Origin: Candidatus Rifleibacteriota bacterium
GTDB taxonomy: Bacteria; Muiribacteriota; Ozemobacteria; Ozemobacterales; Ozemobacteraceae
Length of the DNA: 64,000 bases
Reading direction: 5' to 3'
Assembly: GCA_012517355.1 (NCBI GenBank)
Contig: JAAYVD010000103.1
Coordinates: 32,338-96,337, forward strand
Part shown: piece by piece, positions 49,756 to 58,688 of the stretch
Layout of the letters: each line of letters begins with the position of its first letter
Position numbering within the stretch: the stretch's first letter is position 1
Program-made: the position numbers and the translations under genes
The notes under the pieces: generated by a model
What the model was told of the DNA's origin: nothing
The model's database searches: none
What the model saw: only the letters and a program-made list of their open reading frames with translations

Positions 49756-52665
49756 TCATTCCAGCCGATCGAGGGTATCGAAGTAGAGGGCGAGACGTGG
49801 CCAGTCCGCGACCGCGTCGAAAGGGGCAGGCACCACCCCCGCCCCCACGTGCCGGCGGATGGAAAACTGCCACGGCAGCCCCGCCCGGGCCAGCCTCTCC
49901 CGCTCCGGGATGGTCGGCGTTCGCGTCCACACCACGGCAACGATCTTCCGGGCGCGGGCCACCGCTCCTGGGGCGGGTCGCTCATCAGGGTCTTCCGCAC
50001 CCACCCCCCCGGGTGACGCGTTCCCGCCCGTGAATGGCGAGGGCGCCCCGCCGCCCCACCGGTCAACCTCCGGGCACCCCTCACCAACGACGGCCGGCAG
50101 ATCCTCCGCCGGAACACCACCCAGCCGCCAGGCCAGATCCACCGGCATGGCGGTCGAGGCCACCACCGGCCCGGCCTCCGCCCGCGGGGAGAAAGCGACG
50201 AGCCACCGGCACGCCGGGAAGGACCATTCCTGGCTGGCGCGGGTCTCCAGGTGCCGGCGGTCGGCCAGAAGCCAGACCGGCCGGGCGGCCGGGCTCCGCC
50301 GGGCCAGGAACGACGCGAACCCGGGCGGAAGGAGGGGCGCTTCCGGGCCCTCCGCCAGGGTGACCAACACCGGCGACCTGGCCTCCCGCCCCCTGGAGGA
50401 CAGGCCCCTCCCAAGGCTGTCCCCCCACACCACCGTCGCCGGGCCTTTCCCAGGGCCGTCTCCCAACACCCCGGCCGCCAGGCCGGTCCCAGGGCTTCCC
50501 CCCGCCGCCCCGGATGCCGGGCCGGTCCCAGGCGGGTCTGCCCCTTCCCGTCCTGCCCCGGAGTCCTGGAAGGCGAGCAGTTCCCGCAGGTCGCGAAGGT
50601 CGGCGCGCCAGAGGGCAAGCGTGGGGCTGCCCACGAGGGGCCGGCGACCGGCGATGGCCAGCAGCCCTTCGTATTGGGCGACCGCGCGTCGCACCCGCAG
50701 CCGGCCTTCTGCAGGGCGGCCGGCCAGCAGGAGCATCTCTCCCAGACGGGCCTGGAAGGCAGGCTGGTAGGGGTTGAGCCGGACCGCCCTTTCCCAGGCG
50801 GCGGCCAACGCGTCCGGGGTGGCCCCCTCCCGCCGTGCCCGGTCGGCACCAGCCGCCGCGGCCGTCGCCGAAAAGGGGTTTCCCCCTCCCCCGCCCGGCC
50901 CTGCCACCGGGTCTGCCGCCCCGTCCATCCTCGTCGCCCCCGCCACCCACCCGGCGACGGATACCACCAGGATCACGGCCAGGCCCGCCCGGGCGACCCA
51001 ATGCCAGGCCAGGAGCGGCTCCCCACCTCCCCGACGTTCACCCCGGCCACCTGCCCCGGTCGACCGAAGCGAATCCGGTCCATCCCCTCCATCGCCGCCC
51101 GGTTCGTCGGCCCCGGCCACGGCAGCCAACAGGGCCAGCGGCAAAGCCAGTCCGACCCCCGCCGACCATGTCCCATGCAGACCGGCATGCAGAGCCAGGG
51201 CAAGGGCCCCCGCCGCGAAGGCCGCCCCGCCAGGCAAGGCCCGCCCCACCGCCCCCAGGGTCCCCGTGACCGACACGAAATCGGCCACACCCCTGTGCCG
51301 CCACGATTGGCGGCGGTCACCGCCCGTTGCGCGCACCGCACAGGGGCCGACCGGCCGGATGCCGGAAGGGCCCCCCAGCCGCCACGGATGACGGCGGGAA
51401 ACCCCCGTTCCGCGGAAGGCAAGGGGGCCCTCCCGGCCGCGCCGCCACCACGACGCCACCAGGGCGAGGCCGATCGCCACCGCGCCAGCGATGCCCGTCT
51501 CGGCCGCCACCTGCAAGGGGTCCAGGTGCAGGCTGTCGACCCGGGTCAGCAGGGCCCAGGGCTCCAGCCGGTCGGGTTCGACGAACGCCGGCAGCGCCAG
51601 CGGGGCGACGCCAGGTCCCAGCCCGGACCAGGGGAAGGCCGCGACCATCCGGCCACCCGCCGCCCACAGAAACAGCCGGTGCGCCAGGGTGCCCGCCCCC
51701 GCGCTGGCCCCCTCCCCCAGCCGCTGCCACAGCCAGGGGTTGCCCGCCACCATCACCAGACCGGCCAAGGGAGCCCAGGCCCAGATCGCCGCCCAACCGC
51801 GACCGGCTTGTTCTTCCACGACCACGGACCCGGTATCAGCACCGGAACCAGCTTCCGAAGCTTCTTCGGAACCAAACCCCCCAGTGTCTTCGGAACCAGC
51901 AGCAGAGCAAACCCCGCCACCAGGACCGGAACCTGCCTCGACCCCTCCGCCACCTTCCCTTCCAGCTTCGGAACCAGACCCGCCACCACCCCCGGAACCT
52001 CTCCCCAGGCATATGACGCCAGCCGTCTTCCTGGCCAGGACCGACGCCACCCCCGCCACCACCCCGGCGGCGGCCGTCCGCGACAGGGTCGTCGCCGTCA
52101 CCACCCCCGCCATCAGGAACCCGACCGCATCGCCCCAGCCAACCCCATCCGGTTCCCGGGCCGCTCCGCCCATCAGACGGAAGAACGCGGCCATCAGCGC
52201 CAGCCCCATCGCGGCGGTCAGGGAAGGGTCGCCCTGCACGATGGCCAGCCGCACCCGCCCCGCCACCGGCCCGTCGAACCAGTGCGCCGCGCTTCCCAGC
52301 CCGGGCTCCGCGCCCAGGGCCCACCCGGCTCCCAGCCCTGCCAGAGCCCCCCAGGCCGCGCACCGCAACCCTCCGGCCCGCCCCGTCCACCGCGCCCGGC
52401 CGGCCACCGCCACCAGAAAGGCCACCTGCAGCGCCCGGCCGACCGACACCCCGGGCACCTGCGAACCGAGGCACCCCAGCCCCGTCACCACCACGACCAC
52501 GGCGCCCGCCCTTCCCATCGGGAAGCGGGGGGAAGCCACGCCCAGCCCGGCGACCACGGCCAGGCCCGCCAACCACGCCCACCCCGGCAGGCCCGTCGCG
52601 CCCTCGCCGGCCAGCGTGGCCAGGGCGGCGGCCAGCCAGACCGCCGCCCCCTCGACCGCCCTCAC
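49756..52665 (-). CDS. O-antigen-ligase-like polytopic membrane protein with a C-terminal periplasmic part
   Basis: About 969 residues from the GTG at 52665, whose GTGA overlaps the stop of the upstream gene. Roughly ten membrane segments. The Wzy_C/WaaL-type stretch is around HRLFLWAAGGRMVAAFPWSGLGPG and DSLHLDPLQVAAETGIAGAVAIG, the loop pattern of O-antigen ligases and polymerases. A Gly/Ser/Glu-rich insert (about 51830-51990) interrupts one loop. A palindromic repeat (51267-51430) adds about 55 in-frame Arg/Gly-rich residues after the segment IGLALVASWW. The C-terminal part has a TPR-like unit (WERAVRLNPYQPAFQARLGEMLLLAG). Codon quality is consistent with a real gene. Confidence 0.75.
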   Translation of the reverse strand: MRAVEGAAVWLAAALATLAGEGATGLPGWAWLAGLAVVAGLGVASPRFPMGRAGAVVVVVTGLGCLGSQVPGVSVGRALQVAFLVAVAGRARWTGRAGGLRCAAWGALAGLGAGWALGAEPGLGSAAHWFDGPVAGRVRLAIVQGDPSLTAAMGLALMAAFFRLMGGAAREPDGVGWGDAVGFLMAGVVTATTLSRTAAAGVVAGVASVLARKTAGVICLGRGSGGGGGSGSEAGREGGGGVEAGSGPGGGVCSAAGSEDTGGFGSEEASEAGSGADTGSVVVEEQAGRGWAAIWAWAPLAGLVMVAGNPWLWQRLGEGASAGAGTLAHRLFLWAAGGRMVAAFPWSGLGPGVAPLALPAFVEPDRLEPWALLTRVDSLHLDPLQVAAETGIAGAVAIGLALVASWWRRGREGPLAFRGTGVSRRHPWRLGGPSGIRPVGPCAVRATGGDRRQSWRHRGVADFVSVTGTLGAVGRALPGGAAFAAGALALALHAGLHGTWSAGVGLALPLALLAAVAGADEPGGDGGDGPDSLRSTGAGGRGERRGGGEPLLAWHWVARAGLAVILVVSVAGWVAGATRMDGAADPVAGPGGGGGNPFSATAAAAGADRARREGATPDALAAAWERAVRLNPYQPAFQARLGEMLLLAGRPAEGRLRVRRAVAQYEGLLAIAGRRPLVGSPTLALWRADLRDLRELLAFQDSGAGREGADPPGTGPASGAAGGSPGTGLAAGVLGDGPGKGPATVVWGDSLGRGLSSRGREARSPVLVTLAEGPEAPLLPPGFASFLARRSPAARPVWLLADRRHLETRASQEWSFPACRWLVAFSPRAEAGPVVASTAMPVDLAWRLGGVPAEDLPAVVGEGCPEVDRWGGGAPSPFTGGNASPGGVGAEDPDERPAPGAVARARKIVAVVWTRTPTIPERERLARAGLPWQFSIRRHVGAGVVPAPFDAVADWPRLALYFDTLDRLE
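51267..51430 (+). repeat. Palindromic repeat, double copy, in frame inside the ligase-like gene
   Basis: The left hairpin module TGACCGACACGAAATCGG (51267-51284) is followed by a unit with termini CCCCTGTGC...GCACAGGGG and an internal CCGCCACGATTGGCGG hairpin (51290-51348). Then come GACCGGCCGGATGCCGG and a second, diverged unit (about 51361-51430). The first unit has the same 59-base length as 59397-59455, with most positions identical. The double-copy layout is the same as at 4362-4520. Confidence 0.75.
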
Positions 52666-55600
52666 CTCACCGGCTCGAAATCCGAGGGGAACCCCTCGCT
52701 GGCCGTCTCCTCGACCACCCCGTACTTCGACGCCGCCCTTGGTTTGGGCGGGGCCGCCTTCACCACCACCGCGCTTCGTCCCACGGCCATCACCTTGCCG
52801 GTGCTGCGGGGGCGGAGTGACAGCCGCACCTCGTAGGCCCCCGGCGCGTCGAAGGAATGGTGGACGTAGTCCCTGGTCATCGTCGGACAGCGGAGCAAAA
52901 CCTGGCCGCCCTGCAGGATCTCCCAGACGCATTCGAGTTCCGGGCCCTCACACTCCCGATGCGCCGTCTGGAACCGCTCGATCGGGTGCTCCGCGTCCCA
53001 GGTCTTGCTTTCGCCCGTCACCAGGGTACAAGCCGGCGGGTCGATCTCGACCTTCTCGACCCCCTCGGGCAGGTCCCGGTCGCCCTCGTCTTCATCGCGC
53101 TCACCCCCAGGCAGAAAGCGGAACTTCCCGACCAGGTTCTGCACCTGCACCCCTCGGGCATGGCGGAAGGTCACCTCCCGCTCCTTCGGCCGACCGCCAG
53201 CCTCGGGCGCAGGGATCGGCGCCTGCCGGAACTCGAAGGTGGCCTCCCCGGCAGTATCCGTCGTCAGCAGGCTAGCGGCCTGGTCCCCGCTCACGGTGAT
53301 GGTCTCGCCGGCTTTCGCCCCCCCATCCTGCCGCAACTGGACCGTCGCCTTGATGAACAGATCCTGATCCGCCCGGATCTCGTACCGGTTCTCCGCGTTG
53401 AGGGGGACCTCTTCCACGACGGTCTTCGTCGCCCCCGCTCGCAGGTCGGCCGCGTTCCGCTCCACCTGGATGCGGGTGAAAACGAGAGTCCATCGCGTGC
53501 CGCGGTCGCCCGAGGAGGTGGCCTTGCCGACTCCCAGCTTCGCCAGCAGGGCGTTGGCCAGGTCGGCCGTCGCCAGGCGCAGACCGGCCACCACGACCTC
53601 GTCCACCCCCCCGCCGTCTCCGGGCCCCTCGGTCGGGCCCCGGACCGTCCCCGCCGTCCGGATCACCACCACCACGTTCGACGCCCGGGTCACCAGGGTC
53701 AGGACGTGCCCGTGGTATCCTTGGACACCCGCGCTGACGTCGATCAGGGCCGTCTCGTCGGCACCGGTCAGGGGCAGGGAATACAGGATCCTGGCGGGCC
53801 CCGCCGACCCGACCTGCTCCTCGAAAAACTGGTGGGCCCGCTGGATGGCGTCATCCGCCAGCTTGTCCGCGAGGCCCAGGGAAAAATGCCTCGCCTCGTA
53901 GGAGAACTCCGCCCCGGTGTCTCCGCGCGTGAACCGCTGGGCTTCCGCTTTGGCCACGGAGCCACAAGCAGCGGGAATCTCCGAGCCGGCCAACCGGAGA
54001 GGCAGGACGGAAGGCGGGAACAGGCCGAGAACCGCCTGGGTCGGCCCCAGGGGCCCACCCGGCCGGTTATACGGGGAACAGGCCTGGAAGAACGTTTCCG
54101 CGGCCACCTTGGCTGCCTCGGGGGCCTTCGCCTGCCCCTGCTTGATGGCCCCGACCAGGGTGGGAAGATCGAGAAACACGACCCTCCGCACCCCGGGAAG
54201 GGTCAGCGCGCCTTTGTCCGAGACGAACAGCGCAGGATCGTTCGGGCGGAAGGCCGGAATGCCGAAACCCGAATGGTCGAACGTGACCAGTTCCCCCTTG
54301 GCCGGGTCCTGCACCACGCCCACCGAAAGGTGCTCAGGTTCCTTCTTTCCCTCAGGCGTCCAATAGACGCGGGCCCCCGTCTTGACCGCCAGGTGGATCA
54401 GCATCGGCCAGAGGGCGAAGACCTTCCCCGCGTCGATGTCCTGCTTGCGGGCCCGCAGAGCCTTGTCCCAGTCACCATCGGGGGTCTGGAACGGCTCGTT
54501 CAGGGCGACGAACTGGGCCGACAGGTCCAGCCACTGGTAGACGACCCACTTCATGGTGGTGATGCGCGGGAACCTCTGGTCCACCGGCCACGCCTGGGCC
54601 CGGATGTCCCCTTCCCCGAGGATCCGCTTGGGGAGATAGGCGTCCAGTCCAGGATGCTCCTTGTGCCCGAAATACTTGAACCCCAGCAGGGTTTCCCCGG
54701 GGGCCGGTTTCCGGGGGTTGGCATCCCCTCCGGCCGTCCCATCGAAGTAGCTCGGCAACCCCGCGCTGAACAGCGTCCGCAACGGCCCCAGCATCTGGCT
54801 CTGCGAACGGATGAATGGCTGGTAGGGCTGTGGCTCCTTGCCCGGAGGAGGGGGCGGGGGGAGCGGGGGAGGAGGCGGCTCCTTCGGCTTGGGCTCTTCA
54901 CGGGTGAGGACGATCGGATAGGTCCATTGCCGGATGGGATTGATGGCGAGGTTCTGGGCGAAATCCTTGAACCCTGGTGCCTTCACGGCGACCCGGTACA
55001 TGTCGGTCGTGATGTCCTTGTGGGACAACTCCCTCGACCCGGCACGCCCCGCAGCATCCGTGACGACCGGTGGGAACTTCCGTCTCCCCGGTCGGGTGAC
55101 CGAGTCGAAGGTCACGGTGGCGTTGGGTACGGGCCGGGACCCATCGGTGACGAGGAACGTGATGAGCCGGGCCCGGTCCACCATGGCTTCGAGGACGACC
55201 ACCTGCGGGCCGGGGCCGCTCGTGCTGCACGCGTCGCTCTCGAACCTCCCATAGGCCATGTCGTCCATCAGGGCGCACCATGCCTCCACGGGCATCCCGT
55301 TGTAGGGGCTCAGCTCGAATCCCGAGAATCCCGTGTTCCCGGCATGCATCCAGAGGTCGAAGGCGTAGGAAACCCCTTCCATGACGACGACGACCGCCGC
55401 ATGGTTCGTATTGACGTCCAGAGGGTTCAGACGCCGGTCGGGGAGATGGCCGCCACCGCTGTGGGCAACCAGGATATCCACCTGGTCAGCCCGGAACCCT
55501 GCCCCCTTGAAGGCGGAGGTCAGGATCTCGCCCAGGTCGCCGCAGGCGGCGGTACTGAGCCTGCCGGAGCGGAAAGCGGAGACCATCCTCCGACCCAGGG

Positions 55601-55847
55601 AAAAGTTGGGAGGGACACCGTCGGCCAGCAGCTGGTTGGCCACCCGGTTGGCGATCTTCTTCGCCTTTTCGGGGGATTCGGGTTCATCCCCGAACTCCCT
55701 CCCGATGCCCTCCCATTCTGCCCGGGAACGCAATCGGACGGTGGAGCCCGGAGCGACATCCGGCGTGGGGGCGGCCCCCTGGGCGAGAGCCTCGGCCGCC
55801 AGGCCGACCAGGAAAACGAGGAGAAGCACGGGAAGCAACCGTTTCAT
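52662..55847 (-). CDS. Large exported multidomain protein with a transglutaminase-like N-terminus
   Basis: 1061 residues. Signal peptide LLPVLLLVFLVGLAAEALA. An N-terminal papain/transglutaminase-like domain (about 75-185) has STAACGDLGEILTSAFKGAGF (Cys), NTNHAAVVVVMEG (His) and SYAFDLWMH (Asp), a plausible Cys-His-Asp triad. A carboxypeptidase-regulatory/Ig-like domain (about 210-300; PNATVTFDSVTR ... DMYRVAVKAPGF), a Pro-rich linker (about 305-330), two unrecognised domains and a C-terminal PKD/Ig-like domain (DAPGAYEVRLSLRP) follow. Together with the ligase-like protein (overlapping start) it suggests envelope or surface-polymer work. It starts 92 bases downstream of the TPR/lectin-fold gene. 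Confidence 0.75.
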   Translation of the reverse strand: MKRLLPVLLLVFLVGLAAEALAQGAAPTPDVAPGSTVRLRSRAEWEGIGREFGDEPESPEKAKKIANRVANQLLADGVPPNFSLGRRMVSAFRSGRLSTAACGDLGEILTSAFKGAGFRADQVDILVAHSGGGHLPDRRLNPLDVNTNHAAVVVVMEGVSYAFDLWMHAGNTGFSGFELSPYNGMPVEAWCALMDDMAYGRFESDACSTSGPGPQVVVLEAMVDRARLITFLVTDGSRPVPNATVTFDSVTRPGRRKFPPVVTDAAGRAGSRELSHKDITTDMYRVAVKAPGFKDFAQNLAINPIRQWTYPIVLTREEPKPKEPPPPPLPPPPPPGKEPQPYQPFIRSQSQMLGPLRTLFSAGLPSYFDGTAGGDANPRKPAPGETLLGFKYFGHKEHPGLDAYLPKRILGEGDIRAQAWPVDQRFPRITTMKWVVYQWLDLSAQFVALNEPFQTPDGDWDKALRARKQDIDAGKVFALWPMLIHLAVKTGARVYWTPEGKKEPEHLSVGVVQDPAKGELVTFDHSGFGIPAFRPNDPALFVSDKGALTLPGVRRVVFLDLPTLVGAIKQGQAKAPEAAKVAAETFFQACSPYNRPGGPLGPTQAVLGLFPPSVLPLRLAGSEIPAACGSVAKAEAQRFTRGDTGAEFSYEARHFSLGLADKLADDAIQRAHQFFEEQVGSAGPARILYSLPLTGADETALIDVSAGVQGYHGHVLTLVTRASNVVVVIRTAGTVRGPTEGPGDGGGVDEVVVAGLRLATADLANALLAKLGVGKATSSGDRGTRWTLVFTRIQVERNAADLRAGATKTVVEEVPLNAENRYEIRADQDLFIKATVQLRQDGGAKAGETITVSGDQAASLLTTDTAGEATFEFRQAPIPAPEAGGRPKEREVTFRHARGVQVQNLVGKFRFLPGGERDEDEGDRDLPEGVEKVEIDPPACTLVTGESKTWDAEHPIERFQTAHRECEGPELECVWEILQGGQVLLRCPTMTRDYVHHSFDAPGAYEVRLSLRPRSTGKVMAVGRSAVVVKAAPPKPRAASKYGVVEETASEGFPSDFEPVR

Positions 55848-55939
55848 CAGGACATCCTTTCGCGACGTTCAAGGGAGGTGCCGCCCCCGGGGAACCCACG
55901 GACCGTGCCGCGACCCGGGAGGATGGCTGGAGACAGGCG

Positions 55940-57397
55940 TCAGGGCCATGGCTGGATCAGGAGCCGGCGAATCCCCAGGGTGGCCCGCCCCTCGGGGGAT
56001 CCGCACCAGAGACCGAACGCGAGGTGGCAGGAAAGTCCGGGATCCGGCGCGACGGCCAACGGTACCCGCATGACCGGCACCATACCGGTGTCCACTTCGA
56101 TATGACCGGCCGCGATGGTCATGACCACACGCGTGGGCGAAGCCGTTGGTGACGGGAACCCGTGATCGCCCGCCCAGGCCCGGGGCGCGTCCTCACCGGC
56201 GAGGAAGTCCAGACTTCCCCCCACGGCCCCGTTCGCCGCAAGCCCGAGGCGGAACCCCAGGACGGTCCGCAGCGTGTCGGGCCAGAACTGCCGGGGCGGG
56301 GGAATCAGCCAGCACTGGAAGAACCAGTCGCGGCAGGGCCCGGAGGCCGCCCGGCGAAGCTCGAATTCGATCCGCACGCCGGTGGCAGGGAAGGAAGCGA
56401 CCGACACGGCGAAAAACCCCTGGCCCGCCCCGCCTCCTCCTTGGACCTCTGCCAACAGGCTGCTGTGCCTGATCTGCCACGGGGTGTCCCCAGCATTGAT
56501 GCATGTCCCGTCGCAGGTGAACTCCTGCCAGCCCGGGCCGGGGCTGTCCGCATCGGGCCGCCGGAACTCGTCGGCCAGCCAGACAGGCCCGGCATCCACG
56601 GGTCCGGCAGGACCGGGACCGGAATCTGGGTTGGCGGGCGACTGGCCGGTCGGCCCGGTCGGCGAAGGGGGCTCGGGAAACGGCACCGGATCAGCCACGG
56701 GCCGGACGGGTGGCAGGAGAGCGGGATCGCCGGGCGGCGGCGGGCCGGCGGCGGCGAGCCGTTCCTGTGCCTCGCGCAGCCCGGTATACCCGGGATCGAG
56801 GGTGGCCGCCCGCTCGAGGGCCTGGCGGGCGGCCGCATACTGTTTCTGGTCGAGGTAGACGTCCCCCAGGTCGATCCAGGTGCAGGCGTTGTCGGGCAGG
56901 ATCTCCAGGACGGCCTTCAGGTCACCGACCGCCTCCTCGTACCGCCCGAGCCGCCGGTTGGCCAGGCCCCGCAGGGACAACGCCATCGGCGATCGCGGGT
57001 TCAACTCGAGCACCTTGCTGTAATCCCGCTTCGCCGCGCCGAAGTTCTCCATCGCCTCGTGGGCCTGGCCCCGCCCGAGATACGCCTCGCCCGCCCGCGA
57101 GTGCTTGGCGATCGCCCGGCTGAACATCTCGATGGCTTCCTCATGGCGGCCGGCAGCCAGAGAGGCCCGCCCCTTCGCCGTCCAGGTCTCCACCTCGACC
57201 CACACCGGACCCGTCCCCGGCGGGGGCTCGGGCTCGGGGGCCGCCGCCGGCGCGCGCTTCGCGGCCGTCCCGGCAACCTTCTGCGCCGCTGCCCCGGGAG
57301 CCTTCTTCGCTGCGGCCACCGGCCACACCAGCCCCGCGACCACGATCAGGGCCACCCAAAACGGACCCCACCCCCTGCCTGAGCGGTTCTCCCTCAT
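55940..57397 (-). CDS. Exported TPR protein with a concanavalin-like C-terminal domain
   Basis: 485 residues from the ATG at 57397 (AGGAGGGGG upstream). Signal peptide FWVALIVVAGLVWPVAAA, an Ala-rich linker, then four TPR units (about 60-215: GRHEEAIEMFSRAIAKH, GAAKRDYSKVLELNP, GRYEEAVGDLKAVLEILP, KQYAAARQALERAATLDP). A Pro-rich spacer and a C-terminal beta-sandwich of laminin-G/3-keto-glycoside-hydrolase type (VWLADEFRRPDADSPGPGWQ ... TRVVMTIAAGHIEVD) end the protein. The latter often binds or acts on sugars. First gene of a three-gene minus-strand unit ending with the ligase-like protein, so a role with surface polysaccharide is plausible. Confidence 0.8.
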   Translation of the reverse strand: MRENRSGRGWGPFWVALIVVAGLVWPVAAAKKAPGAAAQKVAGTAAKRAPAAAPEPEPPPGTGPVWVEVETWTAKGRASLAAGRHEEAIEMFSRAIAKHSRAGEAYLGRGQAHEAMENFGAAKRDYSKVLELNPRSPMALSLRGLANRRLGRYEEAVGDLKAVLEILPDNACTWIDLGDVYLDQKQYAAARQALERAATLDPGYTGLREAQERLAAAGPPPPGDPALLPPVRPVADPVPFPEPPSPTGPTGQSPANPDSGPGPAGPVDAGPVWLADEFRRPDADSPGPGWQEFTCDGTCINAGDTPWQIRHSSLLAEVQGGGGAGQGFFAVSVASFPATGVRIEFELRRAASGPCRDWFFQCWLIPPPRQFWPDTLRTVLGFRLGLAANGAVGGSLDFLAGEDAPRAWAGDHGFPSPTASPTRVVMTIAAGHIEVDTGMVPVMRVPLAVAPDPGLSCHLAFGLWCGSPEGRATLGIRRLLIQPWP

Positions 57398-57472
57398 CCG
57401 TCCCCCTCCTTCCCGGAGGCACGGTTCGCCGGCTCGCTCCGCCGGCCGCGTCGACACCGCCGCGGCGCCCCC

Positions 57473-57502
57473 TTGTCGGAATTCTCCCGTGAATGCTACC
57501 CT
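57473..57502 (+). promoter_or_regulatory. Promoter of the DJ-1/PfpI-VOC operon
   Basis: TTGTCG (57473-57478), 18-base spacer, TACCCT (57497-57502), with a TGC just before it (extended -10). AAGGAGA lies before the ATG at 57556. Confidence 0.5.
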
Positions 57503-57555
57503 CTTCCCGAGCGGGAAGGCAACCCCGCACCCCACGTCCCGAGAAGGAGACCCGC

Positions 57556-58131
57556 ATGGCCATCCCCCGCCGGAAGGTCGGCGTCCTGATCGAAACCGAC
57601 TTCTACGAGAACGAGATCTTCTACTACCAGCACCGCTTCCCCGAGGACGGCCTCGAACTGCACTTCCTCAGCCGCCTGTGGGGGAACCCCTCCCTCACCT
57701 TCAAGGGCCACGAACTCCAGGCCCTCCTCGAGTGCCGCGAGAGTTTCGAAACCCTCTCCGACGCCGACCTCGCCGGCTTCGCCGCCGTCATCGTCCCCGC
57801 TGGCATGGTCGCCGACCGCCTCCGCTACACCGACAAGGTCGACCAGATCCCTCCCGCCACCCGGTTCCTGGCCCGCGTCTTCGCCGACCCCGCCATCGTC
57901 AAGGGCATCATCTGCCACGGCCTGTGGCTGTGCGCCCCCATGCCCGAACTCGTCCGCGGCCGGAAGATGACCTGCCACAACAACCTCCTCGGCGATGCCC
58001 GCGCCTACGGCGTCTCCTACGTCGACCAGGACCTGGTCGTCGACCGCGACCTCGTCTCGGCCCGCACCGGAGGCCACTGCCACCTGCTCGCCCGCCAGAT
58101 CATCGACCTGGTCAAAGCCCGGCCCGCGTGA
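57556..58131 (+). CDS. DJ-1/PfpI family protein
   Basis: 191 residues from the ATG at 57556. Class I glutamine-amidotransferase-like fold: KVGVLIETDFYENEI at the N-terminus (Glu of the triad), AAVIVPAGMVADRLRY, and the nucleophile elbow GIICHGLWLCAP with Cys followed by His. The C-terminal VDQDLVVDRDLVSARTG is typical of PfpI/YhbO proteins. Family members are deglycases, proteases or stress proteins. It overlaps the VOC gene by four bases, so both may handle reactive aldehydes such as methylglyoxal. Confidence 0.92.
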   Translation: MAIPRRKVGVLIETDFYENEIFYYQHRFPEDGLELHFLSRLWGNPSLTFKGHELQALLECRESFETLSDADLAGFAAVIVPAGMVADRLRYTDKVDQIPPATRFLARVFADPAIVKGIICHGLWLCAPMPELVRGRKMTCHNNLLGDARAYGVSYVDQDLVVDRDLVSARTGGHCHLLARQIIDLVKARPA

Positions 58132-58547
58132 GCACCGTCACCTTCGCCCACGTCGGCGTCGCCTGCACCGACCCCCTGGCCACCGAGGCCTGGTATGTCA
58201 GACACCTCGGTTTCCGCCGCGTCCGGCGGGTCGAGATCGAGGGGAAGACCCTCCTCTTCCTTGCCTCCGCCGATGGCGGGTTCCGGCTCGAACTGTTCCA
58301 GGCCACCGCCCGCCACCCCTTCCCGCCCCCCGGCGGCGACGGGCCCCAGTGGCCCACGATCAAGCATCTGGCCTTCGCTGTCCCCGACCTCGACGCCTTC
58401 CTGCGCAAGATGGGCCCGGCCGCCGTCGTCACCCAGGGCCCCGTCGATCTCGGCCGCCATCTCGACGGCTGGAAGGCCGTCTGGCTGGCTGACCCCGACG
58501 GCCGCATCGTCGAGGTCTCCCAGGGCTACCGCGACGAAGGAGCCTGA
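58128..58547 (+). CDS. VOC (glyoxalase/dioxygenase superfamily) protein
   Basis: 139 residues from a GTG at 58128 overlapping the upstream TGA (GTGA). Two beta-alpha-beta-beta-beta modules with candidate metal ligands: FAHVGVACTDP (His), FRLELFQ (Glu), IKHLAFAVPDLDAF (His) and GRIVEVSQG (Glu), an H-E-H-E set as in glyoxalase I. Translational coupling to a DJ-1/PfpI gene supports a detoxification role. Confidence 0.88.
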   Translation: MSTVTFAHVGVACTDPLATEAWYVRHLGFRRVRRVEIEGKTLLFLASADGGFRLELFQATARHPFPPPGGDGPQWPTIKHLAFAVPDLDAFLRKMGPAAVVTQGPVDLGRHLDGWKAVWLADPDGRIVEVSQGYRDEGA

Positions 58548-58688
58548 CCCGGAAGGCCCCCTCCACGGCCCGGGAAGCCCGGGCCCCCACCGAAGCCGCC
58601 CCTGTCGATCCCCGCCAGGGAGCTCCTCCCGGGCCTGGTGGACCGTCCCCCGGGCATGGCCCTCCCCCACTCCACTCCGGAGGTTCCG

